This document shows, in pieces, positions 14,299-22,878 of a DNA stretch of 64,000 nucleotides. Every line of letters starts with the position of its first letter. Within the stretch, counting starts at the first letter, position 1. Source of the DNA: Lysobacter arvi (GTDB taxonomy: Bacteria > Pseudomonadota > Gammaproteobacteria > Xanthomonadales > Xanthomonadaceae); assembly GCA_031216755.1 (NCBI GenBank), contig JARUHG010000007.1:1-64000 (forward strand), written 5' to 3'. The position numbers were made by a program, and so were the translations under genes. Below the pieces are notes generated by a model. It saw only the letters and a program-made list of their open reading frames with translations. It ran no database searches and was not told the origin of the DNA.

Positions 14299-16122
14299 TC
14301 ACTGGATCGGCTCGTCCAGCATCATCTGGCGCACGAAGCGCACCGGCGGAGCGCCGTAGCTCAGCACCTGGTCGTGGTAGGCCTTGGCGTTGAACTTGTC
14401 GCCGAGCTTGGCCTCGACGGCCTTGCGCATGTCGAAGTGCTCCTGCGCGCCGACGAAGTACGTCGGCAGCTGCGCGCTGGTCAGCTGCGCGCGCACCCAC
14501 TTGCCGGCGGCCTCGCGTTCCTGCTGGAACGCCTGCTTCGTCATCAGTTCCATCGCCTGCTCGCGCGTCCAGTTGTCCACGTGCACGCCCTGGTCGAGGA
14601 TCGCGTTGGCGATGGTGCGCAGGTAGAACTTCAGCTGCACCAGTCGGAACAGCGGATCGTTATCCAGGTAACCCGCGTCGGCCATCATGTCCTCGGTGTA
14701 GACCGCCCAGCCCTCGGCGAACAGCCCCGAGCGCAGCACCGAACGCAGCGTGGAATGCGATTTCACCGAATGCGCGCCTTCCAGGTAATGGCCCGGCATG
14801 GCTTCGTGGATCGACAGCAGGTGGATCATGCGGCTGTTGTATTCGCGCAGGAACGAGTCGACCTGCTCGGCGTTCCAGTCGTCCGGGATCGGCGAGATCG
14901 CGTAGTACGTGTCCAGGCCCTTGTCGAGCGGGCCGGGCGAATCGCAATACGCCACGGCCACGCCGCGCTGGAACTCCGGCATGAGGATGATCTTGACCGG
15001 GTCGTTCGGCACGGTGACCAGGTCGTGCTTGCGGGTGAAGTCGGTGGCGTCGGCCAGCGTCTTCTTGGCGAAGTCCACCACCTGGTCGCGCGCCGGCTTG
15101 TCGGCGTAGGCCAGTTCGAGCGCGGCTTCGATCGCCTTCTGCTGCTGGTCCGGCGACGGGTTGGCCGGCATCTCGGGAGCGCCCGGCTTGTCCTTCAGCA
15201 CGGTCTGCGCGATGGCGTACATCTCGCCGCGCACGCGCGAAAGCTCGGCCTCGGCGCGCTGCTTGATCTGTGCGCGCGACAGCGAGGAGTTCAGCGAGAA
15301 CTTCAGCTTCTCGTCGTACAGCTTCTGGCCGATGCGGAAGTCGCCCTTCGCGTTGGGCACCAGCGTCTTGTCGAGCCACGCCTGCTGCTCGGCCACCGCC
15401 TTGCGCAGGTTCGCGACGGCGTCGTCGAGCGCCTTGCGGTCCTCGCCCTGCAGCTGGCCGGCGTTGGGCGTGATGAAGGTGTCGATCAGGCTGAGGATGC
15501 CCACGTTCTGCTTGGCCACCGTCTCGGCGTGGATCTTCGGCACGCGCGCCGGATCGAGGTTCTCGCGCATCTGCGCGTAGATCGCCGGGATCTTCTGCAT
15601 GCGCGCGGTGGCCGACTTCAGGCGCTGCGGCATCGGCGCGAACTCGCGCGCCATGAGGTTGTAGATCGCGCCGCCGGCCAGGCCGCTGTAGACCTGCGGA
15701 TCCCACGCCCAGCTCTGCAGCGTGTCGATGTTCCAGATATCGCCCTGCACCTGGTTGCGCAGGATCGCCGCGTCGATCTGGTTCTCGCGCGAGAGCTTGG
15801 CCGTGTCGATGCCGTCGAGTTCGCCCAGGATCTTCTTCGCGAAATCCACCTGCGCCTGGCGTCCGGCGGCGCTGAGGTCGTCGACCTGGCTGTCGAAATC
15901 GTGCTTGCCGATCTGCGTGGCCGCGACGGGGTTCAGGCGCAGCCAGCCATCGAGCCACTGCTGCGAAATCTCGGCGAAGCGCGCGTCGGTGGCGGAATCG
16001 GACGCCGGCGCGGCGGCGGTGGGCTTCGCGTCGGAAGGCGCGGGCGTGGTCTGCGGCTGGCAGGCGGCGAGGCCGACGCTCAGCACGGCGGCAGCAAGCA
16101 GGGTGGGGCGCAACGAGGGCAT
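14299..16122 (-). CDS. DUF885 family lipoprotein (putative metallopeptidase)
   Basis: 607 residues. The signal sequence ends in a lipobox (GLAAC, Cys about 21), followed by a low-complexity Ala/Pro/Ser linker, so it is a lipoprotein. The DUF885 domain fills the rest and contains the HEAMPGH motif, an HExxPGH zinc-binding pattern, with RLVQLKFYLRTIANAILDQG downstream. Family members are predicted zinc peptidases of unclear specificity. The gene stands alone, with a strong stem-loop 10 bp past its stop and a 122-bp gap to FdhD upstream. Confidence 0.92.
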   Translation of the reverse strand: MPSLRPTLLAAAVLSVGLAACQPQTTPAPSDAKPTAAAPASDSATDARFAEISQQWLDGWLRLNPVAATQIGKHDFDSQVDDLSAAGRQAQVDFAKKILGELDGIDTAKLSRENQIDAAILRNQVQGDIWNIDTLQSWAWDPQVYSGLAGGAIYNLMAREFAPMPQRLKSATARMQKIPAIYAQMRENLDPARVPKIHAETVAKQNVGILSLIDTFITPNAGQLQGEDRKALDDAVANLRKAVAEQQAWLDKTLVPNAKGDFRIGQKLYDEKLKFSLNSSLSRAQIKQRAEAELSRVRGEMYAIAQTVLKDKPGAPEMPANPSPDQQQKAIEAALELAYADKPARDQVVDFAKKTLADATDFTRKHDLVTVPNDPVKIILMPEFQRGVAVAYCDSPGPLDKGLDTYYAISPIPDDWNAEQVDSFLREYNSRMIHLLSIHEAMPGHYLEGAHSVKSHSTLRSVLRSGLFAEGWAVYTEDMMADAGYLDNDPLFRLVQLKFYLRTIANAILDQGVHVDNWTREQAMELMTKQAFQQEREAAGKWVRAQLTSAQLPTYFVGAQEHFDMRKAVEAKLGDKFNAKAYHDQVLSYGAPPVRFVRQMMLDEPIQ

Positions 16123-16244
16123 GGACGGTCTCTGTGGCTTGGATCAGGCGGCGGGGCCGCGGTCGGCCGAGGATATCGCCTGTGCCCCCGTGCCTGCATG
16201 GGCCGTTGGGTGGGCGCGCGGCTTGCCGAGTGTGGCCGCAGCGC

Positions 16245-17042
16245 TTACGGCGTGGCGGCGATGCGCTCCGGATGGGCGTACACGTTCAGCGAGTCGCCGC
16301 GCGCGAACGCCGCCAGCGTCACGCCGGCCGCGTCGGCGGTGCGGATCGCCAGGTCGGTGGGCGCGGAGATCGCCACCATCACGCCGATGCCCGCCGTGGC
16401 CGCCTTGTGCACCATCTCGTACGACGCGCGCGAGGTGATCACCGCGAACCCCGCGCCGGGTGCGATGGCCTGGCGCGACATCGCGCCGACGAGTTTGTCC
16501 AGCGCGTTATGGCGCCCCACGTCCTCGCGCACGAGCAGCCCGCCCGCATGCGCGAAGCCGGCCGCGTGCACGCCGCCACTGAGCGCGTTCAGCGGCTGCT
16601 GTGCGGCGAGCGCATCGAGCGCGGCGTGGATCGCCGCGGTGTCCACCCGAATCCTTGATGTCACGCGCGGCACCGGGCGCATCGCGGCCTGCAGCCGTTC
16701 CACGCCGCACAGTCCGCAACCGCTGCGGCCCTCCATGCCGCGCCGGCGTTCGGCCAGTGCGTCGAACCGCGCTTGCGGGATCGCCGCATGCAGCGCGATG
16801 CCCTGCGCATGACGCACCACATCGACGAGGCGGAACTCCGATGCATCGCGCACGATGCCTTCGCCCAGCGCGAAACCGAGTGCGAAGTCCTCCAGCGAAT
16901 CGGGCGTGGCCATCATCACGGCGAACGAATCGCCGTTGTAGAGCAGGGCGACGGGCGTTTCGACGATCACGCGGTCCTCGTGCGAGGCCCGATCGTCGGC
17001 GCGAAGACGCCAGGCGCGCACCGGTTGCAGGGGCTCGTTCAT
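16245..17042 (-). CDS. fdhD: FdhD, sulfurtransferase for formate dehydrogenase
   Basis: 265 residues. FdhD moves sulfur from IscS to the molybdenum cofactor of formate dehydrogenase-type enzymes. The catalytic cysteine loop is SGCGLCGVERL, and the family segments TPDSLEDFALGFALGEGIV and REDVGRHNALDKLVG are intact. The start codon at 17042 overlaps the stop of the small winged-helix gene (ATGA), which in turn overlaps the FdhF-like gene, so all three are translated as one unit. The job here is almost certainly to sulfurate the cofactor of the upstream oxidoreductase. Confidence 0.95.
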   Translation of the reverse strand: MNEPLQPVRAWRLRADDRASHEDRVIVETPVALLYNGDSFAVMMATPDSLEDFALGFALGEGIVRDASEFRLVDVVRHAQGIALHAAIPQARFDALAERRRGMEGRSGCGLCGVERLQAAMRPVPRVTSRIRVDTAAIHAALDALAAQQPLNALSGGVHAAGFAHAGGLLVREDVGRHNALDKLVGAMSRQAIAPGAGFAVITSRASYEMVHKAATAGIGVMVAISAPTDLAIRTADAAGVTLAAFARGDSLNVYAHPERIAATP

Positions 17043-17275
17043 GCCGCGTCCACCAGCCGGCGTCCCTTGTCGGTGAGCCACAGCAGCGTGCGGTCGCCGT
17101 CTTCGCGACGCTCGACCAGGTCGAGTCCGTCGAAGCGCGGGTCGTCGCCCAGCGCGGCGAGCACGCGCTGCAGTTCGCTCATTCCCAGGTGCAGCCGCCT
17201 GGCGACGCGATGGATCGACTGTCCGTCTTCCTCGCGCAACAGGCGCAGCAACGCGAGCGCCGTTTCCTCGCTCAT
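17039..17275 (-). CDS. Small winged-helix-like protein between the oxidoreductase and fdhD
   Basis: 78 residues, cytosolic. The pattern ALALLRLLREEDGQSIHRVA, then LGMSELQRVLAALG, then a wing-like RTLLWLTDKGRRLVDAA, is that of a compact winged helix. It overlaps the genes on both sides by 4 bp (ATGA at 17039-17042 and 17272-17275). Its size and position suggest a regulator or an assembly factor of the oxidoreductase. I do not recognise a named family; similar short ORFs beside FdhF/YdeP genes would support a conserved role. Confidence 0.8.
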   Translation of the reverse strand: MSEETALALLRLLREEDGQSIHRVARRLHLGMSELQRVLAALGDDPRFDGLDLVERREDGDRTLLWLTDKGRRLVDAA

Positions 17276-19512
17276 GCCGCGCTCCGCCGCAGGCGCACGG
17301 GAATGGATTTGGAGGCCGGCGTCCGCGCGCGCTCGGCGTGATGGTCCAGTGGCACCAGCGGGTTGGTTTCGGGGAAATACGCGGCGAGGCAGCCGGCGGG
17401 GATGTCGTATTCGACGAGGCGGAAATCGCGCACGACGCGCTCGCCGTCATGCCAGACCGAAGCGATGTCGACGTGCTCGCCGTCGCGAAGGTCGAGCCGC
17501 TCCAGATCGGCGCGCGAGATGAACACCACGCGCCGCAGTCCGTGCACGCCGCGATAGCGGTCGTCCATGCCGTACACGGTGGTGTTGTACTGATCGTGCG
17601 AGCGCACGGTCATCAGTTGCAGCACGTCCGCCTGCGCATCGCGTCCGTCCAGCGCGTGCGCGAAGAAGCCGGCCTTGCCGCTGCGCGTGGGAAACACGCG
17701 CTCGCGGCCCGGATGGTGCAGGTGGAATCCGCCGTCGGTGCGCACGCGGGCGTTGAAGTCGTCGAAGCCGTCGATCACCTGCGCGATGCGGTCGCGGATG
17801 CGGTCGTAGTCCTCCACCAGCCACAGCCACGGCGTGCGGCTGCGTGGCAGCACGGCCACGGCCAGGTGCGCGACGATCGCGGGCTCGGACATCAACAGCG
17901 TCGACGCCGGCGGATTCATGCCCGACGACAGGTGCACCATGCTCATCGAATCCTCCACCGTGACGGCCTGCAGGCCGGCGGCCTGCAGGTCGATTTCGGT
18001 GCGGCCCAGGCACGGCAGGATCAGTGCGTCGCGCCCATGCACCAGGTGCGAGCGGTTGAGCTTGGTGCTCACGTGCACGGTGAGGTCGCAGCGGCGCAGC
18101 GCTGCGTGCGTGCGCGCGGTGTCGGGCGTGGCGGCGGCGAAGTTGCCGCCCATCGCGAAGAACACCTTCGCGCGGCCGTCGGACATCGCTTCGATCGCGG
18201 CGACCGTGTCGTACCCGTGCGTGCGCGGCGGTGCGAAATCGAACGCCGCGCCGAGGCGGTCGAGGAACGCCGGCGAAGGCTGTTCGTAGATGCCCATCGT
18301 GCGATCGCCCTGCACGTTGGAATGCCCGCGCACCGGGCACGGCCCCGCGCCGGGCTTGCCGATGTTGCCGCGCAACAGCAGCAGGTTGGCGAGCATCTGG
18401 ATCGTCGCCACGCTGCGCGGATGCTGCGTGATGCCCATGCCCCAGCAGACGATGGTCGCGTCGCTGGCCAGGTACGTGCGGCCGGCCTGTTCGAGGTCCG
18501 CGCGCGACAGTCCGGACTCGCGCTCGAGCGCCTCCCACGGCGTCGCGCGTACGCTCGCGGCGAAGTCCTCGTACCCGTGCGTGTGCGCCTCGACGAAGGC
18601 GTGGTCGACCGCGCCCGATTCGATCACCACCTTGCACAGCGCCGTGGCCACCGCGAGGTCGCCGCCGATGCGTGGCTGGTAGTACTCCGATGCGAGTTGC
18701 GTGCTGGTGCCGGCGAGCATGTCCGCGGGCGATTGCGGGTTCGCGAAGCGCTCCAGTCCGCGTTCGCGCAAGGGATTGAACGCGACGATGCGGCAGCCGC
18801 GACGCGCGGCGCCGCGCAGTTCGCCCAGCATGCGCGGATGGTTGGTGCCGGGGTTCTGGCCGAAGATGAAGATGGCCTGCGCTTGCTCGAAATCCTCCAG
18901 CGTCACCGAGCCCTTGCCGCTGCCCAGCTGTTCGGTGAGCGCCACGCCCGAGGCTTCGTGGCACATGTTCGAGCAGTCGGGCAGGTTGTTCGTGCCGTAT
19001 TCGCGCACGAACAGCTGGTAGAGGAAGGCCGCTTCGTTCGACGTGCGCCCGGAGGTGTAGAAGATCGCCTCGTCGGGCGAGGCGAGGGCATCGAGCGCAT
19101 TCGCGATGGTGGCGAACGCATCGGTCCATGCGATGGGGCGGTAGGTGTCGCTCGCCGCGTCGTAGCGCATCGGCTCGGTGAGGCGGCCCTGCGCTTCGAG
19201 GAAGCGGTCGTCCTGTTCGTTCAACCAGGCGACCGTGTGCTGCGCGAAAAACGCGGGCGTCACGCGCCGGGAGGTGGCTTCGTTGGCGACCGCCTTGACG
19301 CCGTTCTCGCAGAACTCGAAGGTCGAATGCGGATTGCGGTCCGGCCAGGCGCAGCCGGGGCAGTCGAAGCCGCGCGGCTGGTTGGCGTGCAACAGCGTGC
19401 CGGCGCCCTTCATGACGACCTGCTGGTCGCGCAACGCCTGCCAGGAGCTGCGCAGCGCGTCCCAGCCGCCGGCGGGCTTCACGTAGAGTTCGATGGATTT
19501 CTTGTCGGACAT
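17272..19512 (-). CDS. FdhF/YdeP family molybdopterin oxidoreductase
   Basis: 746 residues, the size of E. coli YdeP. The N-terminal CPGCAWPD and FEFCENGVKAVANEAT motifs define the FdhF/YdeP family. The molybdopterin domains follow, with NLPDCSNMCHEASG near 180; its Cys aligns with the selenocysteine of formate dehydrogenase H and is the likely Mo ligand. Then come GQNPGTNHPRMLGEL and the C-terminal DHYN-type region. YdeP is linked to acid resistance but its substrate is unproven, so formate should not be assumed. FdhD and the winged-helix protein are translationally coupled downstream. The start at 19512 gives MSDKKSIELYVKPAGGWDAL, the usual opening. Confidence 0.93.
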   Translation of the reverse strand: MSDKKSIELYVKPAGGWDALRSSWQALRDQQVVMKGAGTLLHANQPRGFDCPGCAWPDRNPHSTFEFCENGVKAVANEATSRRVTPAFFAQHTVAWLNEQDDRFLEAQGRLTEPMRYDAASDTYRPIAWTDAFATIANALDALASPDEAIFYTSGRTSNEAAFLYQLFVREYGTNNLPDCSNMCHEASGVALTEQLGSGKGSVTLEDFEQAQAIFIFGQNPGTNHPRMLGELRGAARRGCRIVAFNPLRERGLERFANPQSPADMLAGTSTQLASEYYQPRIGGDLAVATALCKVVIESGAVDHAFVEAHTHGYEDFAASVRATPWEALERESGLSRADLEQAGRTYLASDATIVCWGMGITQHPRSVATIQMLANLLLLRGNIGKPGAGPCPVRGHSNVQGDRTMGIYEQPSPAFLDRLGAAFDFAPPRTHGYDTVAAIEAMSDGRAKVFFAMGGNFAAATPDTARTHAALRRCDLTVHVSTKLNRSHLVHGRDALILPCLGRTEIDLQAAGLQAVTVEDSMSMVHLSSGMNPPASTLLMSEPAIVAHLAVAVLPRSRTPWLWLVEDYDRIRDRIAQVIDGFDDFNARVRTDGGFHLHHPGRERVFPTRSGKAGFFAHALDGRDAQADVLQLMTVRSHDQYNTTVYGMDDRYRGVHGLRRVVFISRADLERLDLRDGEHVDIASVWHDGERVVRDFRLVEYDIPAGCLAAYFPETNPLVPLDHHAERARTPASKSIPVRLRRSAA

Positions 19513-19713
19513 CGTGCTGCTGCGCACCAGGTGCTGTACGGGAGTGTGGCGGATCGACCGGCGCCGCCTCCGCATCATAGGCGCGCGTGCGCGGCGGGGC
19601 GATGAGGTTTGCGGCGGCGCTTCGATGATGCGGGCGGGACGGACGCGATGGCATAGTCGCAGGCCCCGGACCGGCGCCTCGCCCCGGTTCGCCCACGCAC
19701 GGAACCCGATCAC

Positions 19714-20592
19714 ATGCGTCTTTCGCCGCTGCGTCGCCTCGCGCTTATCGTCTTCGCCCTGGGCCTGGGCGCGCCCGCATTCGCGGCGCCGGCCTGCCCG
19801 CCGGAAGGCTGGCCGGCCGAACGGCTCAACGCGCTGCGGCACGGCGGCTTCGCCGTCGCCGATCCGGGCGAGCGCGCGACGCTGGCGGTCGCGCTGGCGA
19901 ACTGCCTCGCCGCCGCCGATCCGCACCTTCGCGACGAGGTGGCCTACGAAGCCTTGTCGACGTGGATGCGCAAGGGCGATCTGGCGCCCGACACGCTTCG
20001 CGCGTTGCGCGACCGCTTCTACGCCATCCTCGGCGAGCCCGATCCGGACGGCGTCGCATGGCCGTTCGCGGCGCTGGCGCTGTCGGAAGTGGCGCGCACG
20101 GATCGCCTCTCGCCGTGGATGACGCCCGCCGAGCGCACCGCGATGGTGCTGCGCGCCGTCACCTACCTCGAATCGGTGCGCGATTACCGCGGCTTCGAAC
20201 CCGGCGAGGGCTGGCGGCACGGCGTGGCGCACGGCGCCGACTGGCTCATGCAGCTCACGTTGAATCCCGCGCTGGACGCGCCGCAACTGCATCGCATCGT
20301 CGAAGCGATCGCCACCCAGGCGGTGCCGCCGGTGGGCGTGGCGTACGTGTTCGGCGAACCGCAGCGCCTCGCCGCCCCGATCGTCTCGGCCGCGCAGCGT
20401 GGCGTGCGCGACGAGGCCGGCTGGACGCACTGGTTCGCCGCACTGCCGCCGCGCCTGGGCGATCCGGCGCTGGCGTGGAAGGACCCCACTGGCTTGCGCG
20501 CCGGCACGATCTGGTCGCGTTCCTGCAGGCGGTGTACGTCGAGGCCGACCGGTCGACCGACAGACGCGCGCGCCTGGTCCTTCCCGGCGTGA
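19714..20592 (+). CDS. DUF2785-like exported protein with frameshifted C-terminus
   Basis: 292 residues as read. An N-terminal signal peptide (about 1-25, ending AFAAP) precedes an all-helical DUF2785 domain (SVRDYRGFEPGEGWRHGVAH is characteristic). From the CCCC run at 20484-20487 the frame becomes arginine/serine-rich and unlike the family. The -1 frame reads HWLARRHDLVAFLQAVYVEA, then continues to a stop at 20616-20618, a natural ending. One extra C in the run would join the halves. So this is a recent single-base loss, a sequencing error or programmed slippage. The role of DUF2785 is unknown. The next gene starts 120 bp after the annotated stop. Confidence 0.8.
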   Translation: MRLSPLRRLALIVFALGLGAPAFAAPACPPEGWPAERLNALRHGGFAVADPGERATLAVALANCLAAADPHLRDEVAYEALSTWMRKGDLAPDTLRALRDRFYAILGEPDPDGVAWPFAALALSEVARTDRLSPWMTPAERTAMVLRAVTYLESVRDYRGFEPGEGWRHGVAHGADWLMQLTLNPALDAPQLHRIVEAIATQAVPPVGVAYVFGEPQRLAAPIVSAAQRGVRDEAGWTHWFAALPPRLGDPALAWKDPTGLRAGTIWSRSCRRCTSRPTGRPTDARAWSFPA

Positions 20593-20711
20593 TCGCGGCG
20601 CTGCAGTCGATCCCCTGACGCCGCGCCCGCGGTAAATCAGACCCGTCCGATTCAAGCCCGTCCGGGATCTGTCGACCATGGCCGTTTGTTCGGACTTGGG
20701 ACGACGGCCGG

Positions 20712-21170
20712 ATGCGCTTCACCCAACCTCGCGAAAGCTGCCCGCGCTGCGGCGCGAACGTGCGCACGCTGCGCCTCGCCGGCGAGCCGGTGCGCCACCA
20801 CCAGTGCACCGACTGCGGCTATCGCTACGAGAACGTGCCCGAGGCCTACGACGAGGACGGGATGCTCGACGGCCTGGCCGGCATCGACGCGCTGCCGGAG
20901 GACGATCGCGACGCGATGGAAGGGCTGATCTTCCTGATCATCGGCTCGGGCACGATGATCGGCGGCATCGAGCTGACGTCGCGTTCCATCGCCGATCTCG
21001 TGGCCGAACACGGGGCGCCGCAGTCGGTCATGCGCGGCTTCGCGTGGCCCGCGCACAACTGGCTGCTCAGGCGCGTGAAGCGCTTCACCTCGCACTTGGT
21101 GGCGATCGATTACGGCCAGTGGCGGGTGTGCTTCACGGTGCGGCGCCTGAGCCCGGTGGCGCTGCGCTGA
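20712..21170 (+). CDS. Uncharacterised zinc-ribbon protein
   Basis: 152 residues. The N-terminal 35 residues form a zinc ribbon (CPRC about 10-13, CTDC about 33-36). An acidic stretch PEAYDEDGMLDGLAG follows, then a hydrophobic segment GLIFLIIGSGTMIGG that could be buried or membrane-associated. The C-terminal 70 residues are basic and hydrophobic with no motif I recognise. It shares no tight spacing with its neighbours. The start at 20712 has only a weak purine stretch upstream. Coding quality is good across the length, and it is a real but unassigned protein. Confidence 0.75.
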   Translation: MRFTQPRESCPRCGANVRTLRLAGEPVRHHQCTDCGYRYENVPEAYDEDGMLDGLAGIDALPEDDRDAMEGLIFLIIGSGTMIGGIELTSRSIADLVAEHGAPQSVMRGFAWPAHNWLLRRVKRFTSHLVAIDYGQWRVCFTVRRLSPVALR

Positions 21171-21205
21171 CGCCGCAGGCGCGGATGTCCCGTTCGCGAG
21201 GCGAT

Positions 21206-21499
21206 TCAGCCTTCGTCGTTGTCGAACTCCACCAGCACGTCCAGGTCGAACGCGAGCGCCTCGACCGCATCGCGCACGCGGTTGGCGGTGGCCTGGTTCG
21301 GCGCCTCGATCTCCAGCGCGTGCTGGCCCGGCCCCTGGTCGTCGGTCAGGCCGGCGGAGCTGGAATCGTCGTCGTCCATGTGCGGCATCAGGTCGTCGAC
21401 TTCCTCGATGTGCTCGACGCCGTCCAGGCTGGTAAGCAGATTGGCGATGGCGCGGACGTCGTCGTCGCTGCCGGTCACGCGCAGGCGCATCAGGGGCAT
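21206..21499 (-). CDS. Small acidic ACT-like protein of unknown function
   Basis: 97 residues, cytosolic. The pattern MPLMRLRVTGSDDDVRAIANLL and HALEIEAPNQATANRVRDAVEALAFDLDVLVEF suggests two beta-alpha-beta units as in ACT or ferredoxin-like domains, with an acidic disordered linker (MDDDDSSSAG) between them. GAAGG lies 9 bp before the ATG at 21499; an upstream TTG at 21508 is less likely. It converges with the zinc-ribbon gene across 35 bp. Confidence 0.7.
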   Translation of the reverse strand: MPLMRLRVTGSDDDVRAIANLLTSLDGVEHIEEVDDLMPHMDDDDSSSAGLTDDQGPGQHALEIEAPNQATANRVRDAVEALAFDLDVLVEFDNDEG

Positions 21500-21614
21500 G
21501 GGGTGCAACCTTCGATCTGTGGGGCCGTTGGAGGCAGGCTATTGAGCGGCCGGGCAAGGCGGCGTGATGGCGTGCCGCGTGCGCTTGTCATGCGCGTGGA
21601 GTAGGGTAAATCGC

Positions 21615-22199
21615 ATGAATGCGAAGCTTCCCGTGACCGGCGTGACCCTTCGGCCGCTCGAACGCGGCGACCTGCATTTCGTGCATGTGCTCAACAACAA
21701 CCGCAGCGTGATGGGTTACTGGTTCGAAGAACCGTACGAATCGTTCGTCGAACTTGAAGAGCTGTACCGCAAGCACATCCACGATCAATCCGAGCGACGG
21801 TTCATCGTCGAGGACGCGGCGCACGAACGCGTGGGCCTGGTGGAACTGGTGGAGATCGACCACCTTCATCGCCGCGCCGAGTTCCTGATCATGATCTCGC
21901 CCGACCAGCAGCGCCGCGGATACGCGCGCGCGGCGACGCGCCTGGCGATCAATTACGCGTTCCGCGTCCTCAATCTCTACAAGTTGTACCTGCTGGTGGA
22001 CGTGGACAACACGCGCGCGATCCGGATCTACGAGGACGCGGGCTTCCGCCGCGAAGGCGTGCTGGTCGACGAGTTCTTCAGCGACGGCCGCTACCACGAC
22101 GTGGTGCGGATGTGCCTGTTCCAGCGCGAGGTGCTGCGCGAAGACGACGAGCGGGTGGAGACGGGCGCAGGCGTGGAGGAGCGCACGGCGCCGCCGTAG
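21615..22199 (+). CDS. speG: Spermidine N1-acetyltransferase (SpeG-like GNAT)
   Basis: 194 residues. The core is strikingly close to E. coli Spe[54 protein letters not shown], and [21 protein letters not shown]. SpeG acetylates spermidine and spermine to limit polyamine toxicity; the acetyl-CoA loop is at [15 protein letters not shown]. The C-terminal 15 residues ([13 protein letters not shown]) are unlike the E. coli enzyme. The start at 21615 has no strong Shine-Dalgarno, but upstream in-frame codons look non-coding. The gene stands alone and is followed by 679 bp of repeats. Confidence 0.92.
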   Translation: MNAKLPVTGVTLRPLERGDLHFVHVLNNNRSVMGYWFEEPYESFVELEELYRKHIHDQSERRFIVEDAAHERVGLVELVEIDHLHRRAEFLIMISPDQQRRGYARAATRLAINYAFRVLNLYKLYLLVDVDNTRAIRIYEDAGFRREGVLVDEFFSDGRYHDVVRMCLFQREVLREDDERVETGAGVEERTAPP

Positions 22200-22224
22200 G
22201 CTTCATCTTGCCGTTGCTCTTGCT

Positions 22225-22277
22225 CGTCATTCCCGCGAAGGCGGGCTCGCGCTTCACTTCGGCGAAGCCGAACATCC
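22225..22277 (+). repeat. Type F hairpin repeat
   Basis: A CGTCATTCCCGCGAAGGCGG start joined to CTCGCGCTTCACTTCGGCGAAGCCGAA. Copies of the same joined module lie at 36172-36216 and, inverted, at 45455-45502. Confidence 0.7.
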
Positions 22278-22289
22278 ATGGACGTTCCA

Positions 22290-22620
22290 CGCTTTACCGA
22301 CAATGCGTAGAGCAAAGAAGAATCACCGGCCAAGCTTCCGATCGCCTGCGGCGCTCGGGTCACTTTTCTTTGCTTGCCCAAAGTCCGACTGGATTCCCTT
22401 CGGTCAAAAGTAACCAAAAGAAAGGGCCTTCCATTTGCCCAGATCAATCCCACGACCGGAAAGCGAGTAGGCGCGTTCGCGATTCATTTGGCCCGCGCTT
22501 GCGGCGCGGGCGTTCGGGCGACGCGCGAGCCAGTGGCTCGCAAGCACGCATCGCCCTCACTCCATGGCTCAGCGCTCACCGCCGCACATCCTGTGCGGCG
22601 CCCTCCGGGGCTAGCGACGA
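22290..22620 (+). repeat. Composite repeat with AAAGTAACCAAAAGAAAGGG core and hairpins (copy III)
   Basis: A non-coding block within the 679-bp gap between speG and the cyclophilin gene. It holds the CACTTTTCTTTGCTTGCCC and AAAAGTAACCAAAAGAAAGG stretches, which I associate with dispersed repeats of Xanthomonadaceae, and hairpins CCCGCGC-N5-GCGCGGG (about 22491-22509), GCGAGCCAGTGGCTCGC (about 22525-22541) and GCCGCACA-TCC-TGTGCGGC. The middle part is a diverged relative of the composites at 2762-2902 and 62391-62530. It is not protein-coding in any convincing frame. Confidence 0.65.
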
Positions 22621-22631
22621 ATTAGGCCGTT

Positions 22632-22674
<43 letters not shown>

Positions 22675-22719
22675 CACAACAAACGGATTCCTGCTTCCAC
22701 TGGAATGACGGCGCGCCTT

Positions 22720-22758
22720 AGCCCCTCTCCCATCGGGAGAGGGGTTGGGGTGAGGGGC
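22720..22758 (+). repeat. Type D hairpin repeat
   Basis: AGCCCCTCTCCC-ATC-GGGAGAGGGGTT followed by GGGGTGAGGGG. A degenerate type A lies just before it (22685-22710). Confidence 0.75.
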
Positions 22759-22878
22759 AACGAAGCCGTACCGGTGAACGAACCGTGCCGTACAGCGCCG
22801 CGCCGTTACTTCGTGCCTAGAAGATGCGAAATCCAGCTTTCGGTGCAACGACGTCGCTGATCGCCCCGCGATAAACCG

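Noticed and set aside
22290-22620. Short open frames across the AAAGTAACCAAAAG block
   Set aside because: Sequence is a dispersed non-coding repeat; the frames share no codon bias with neighbours.
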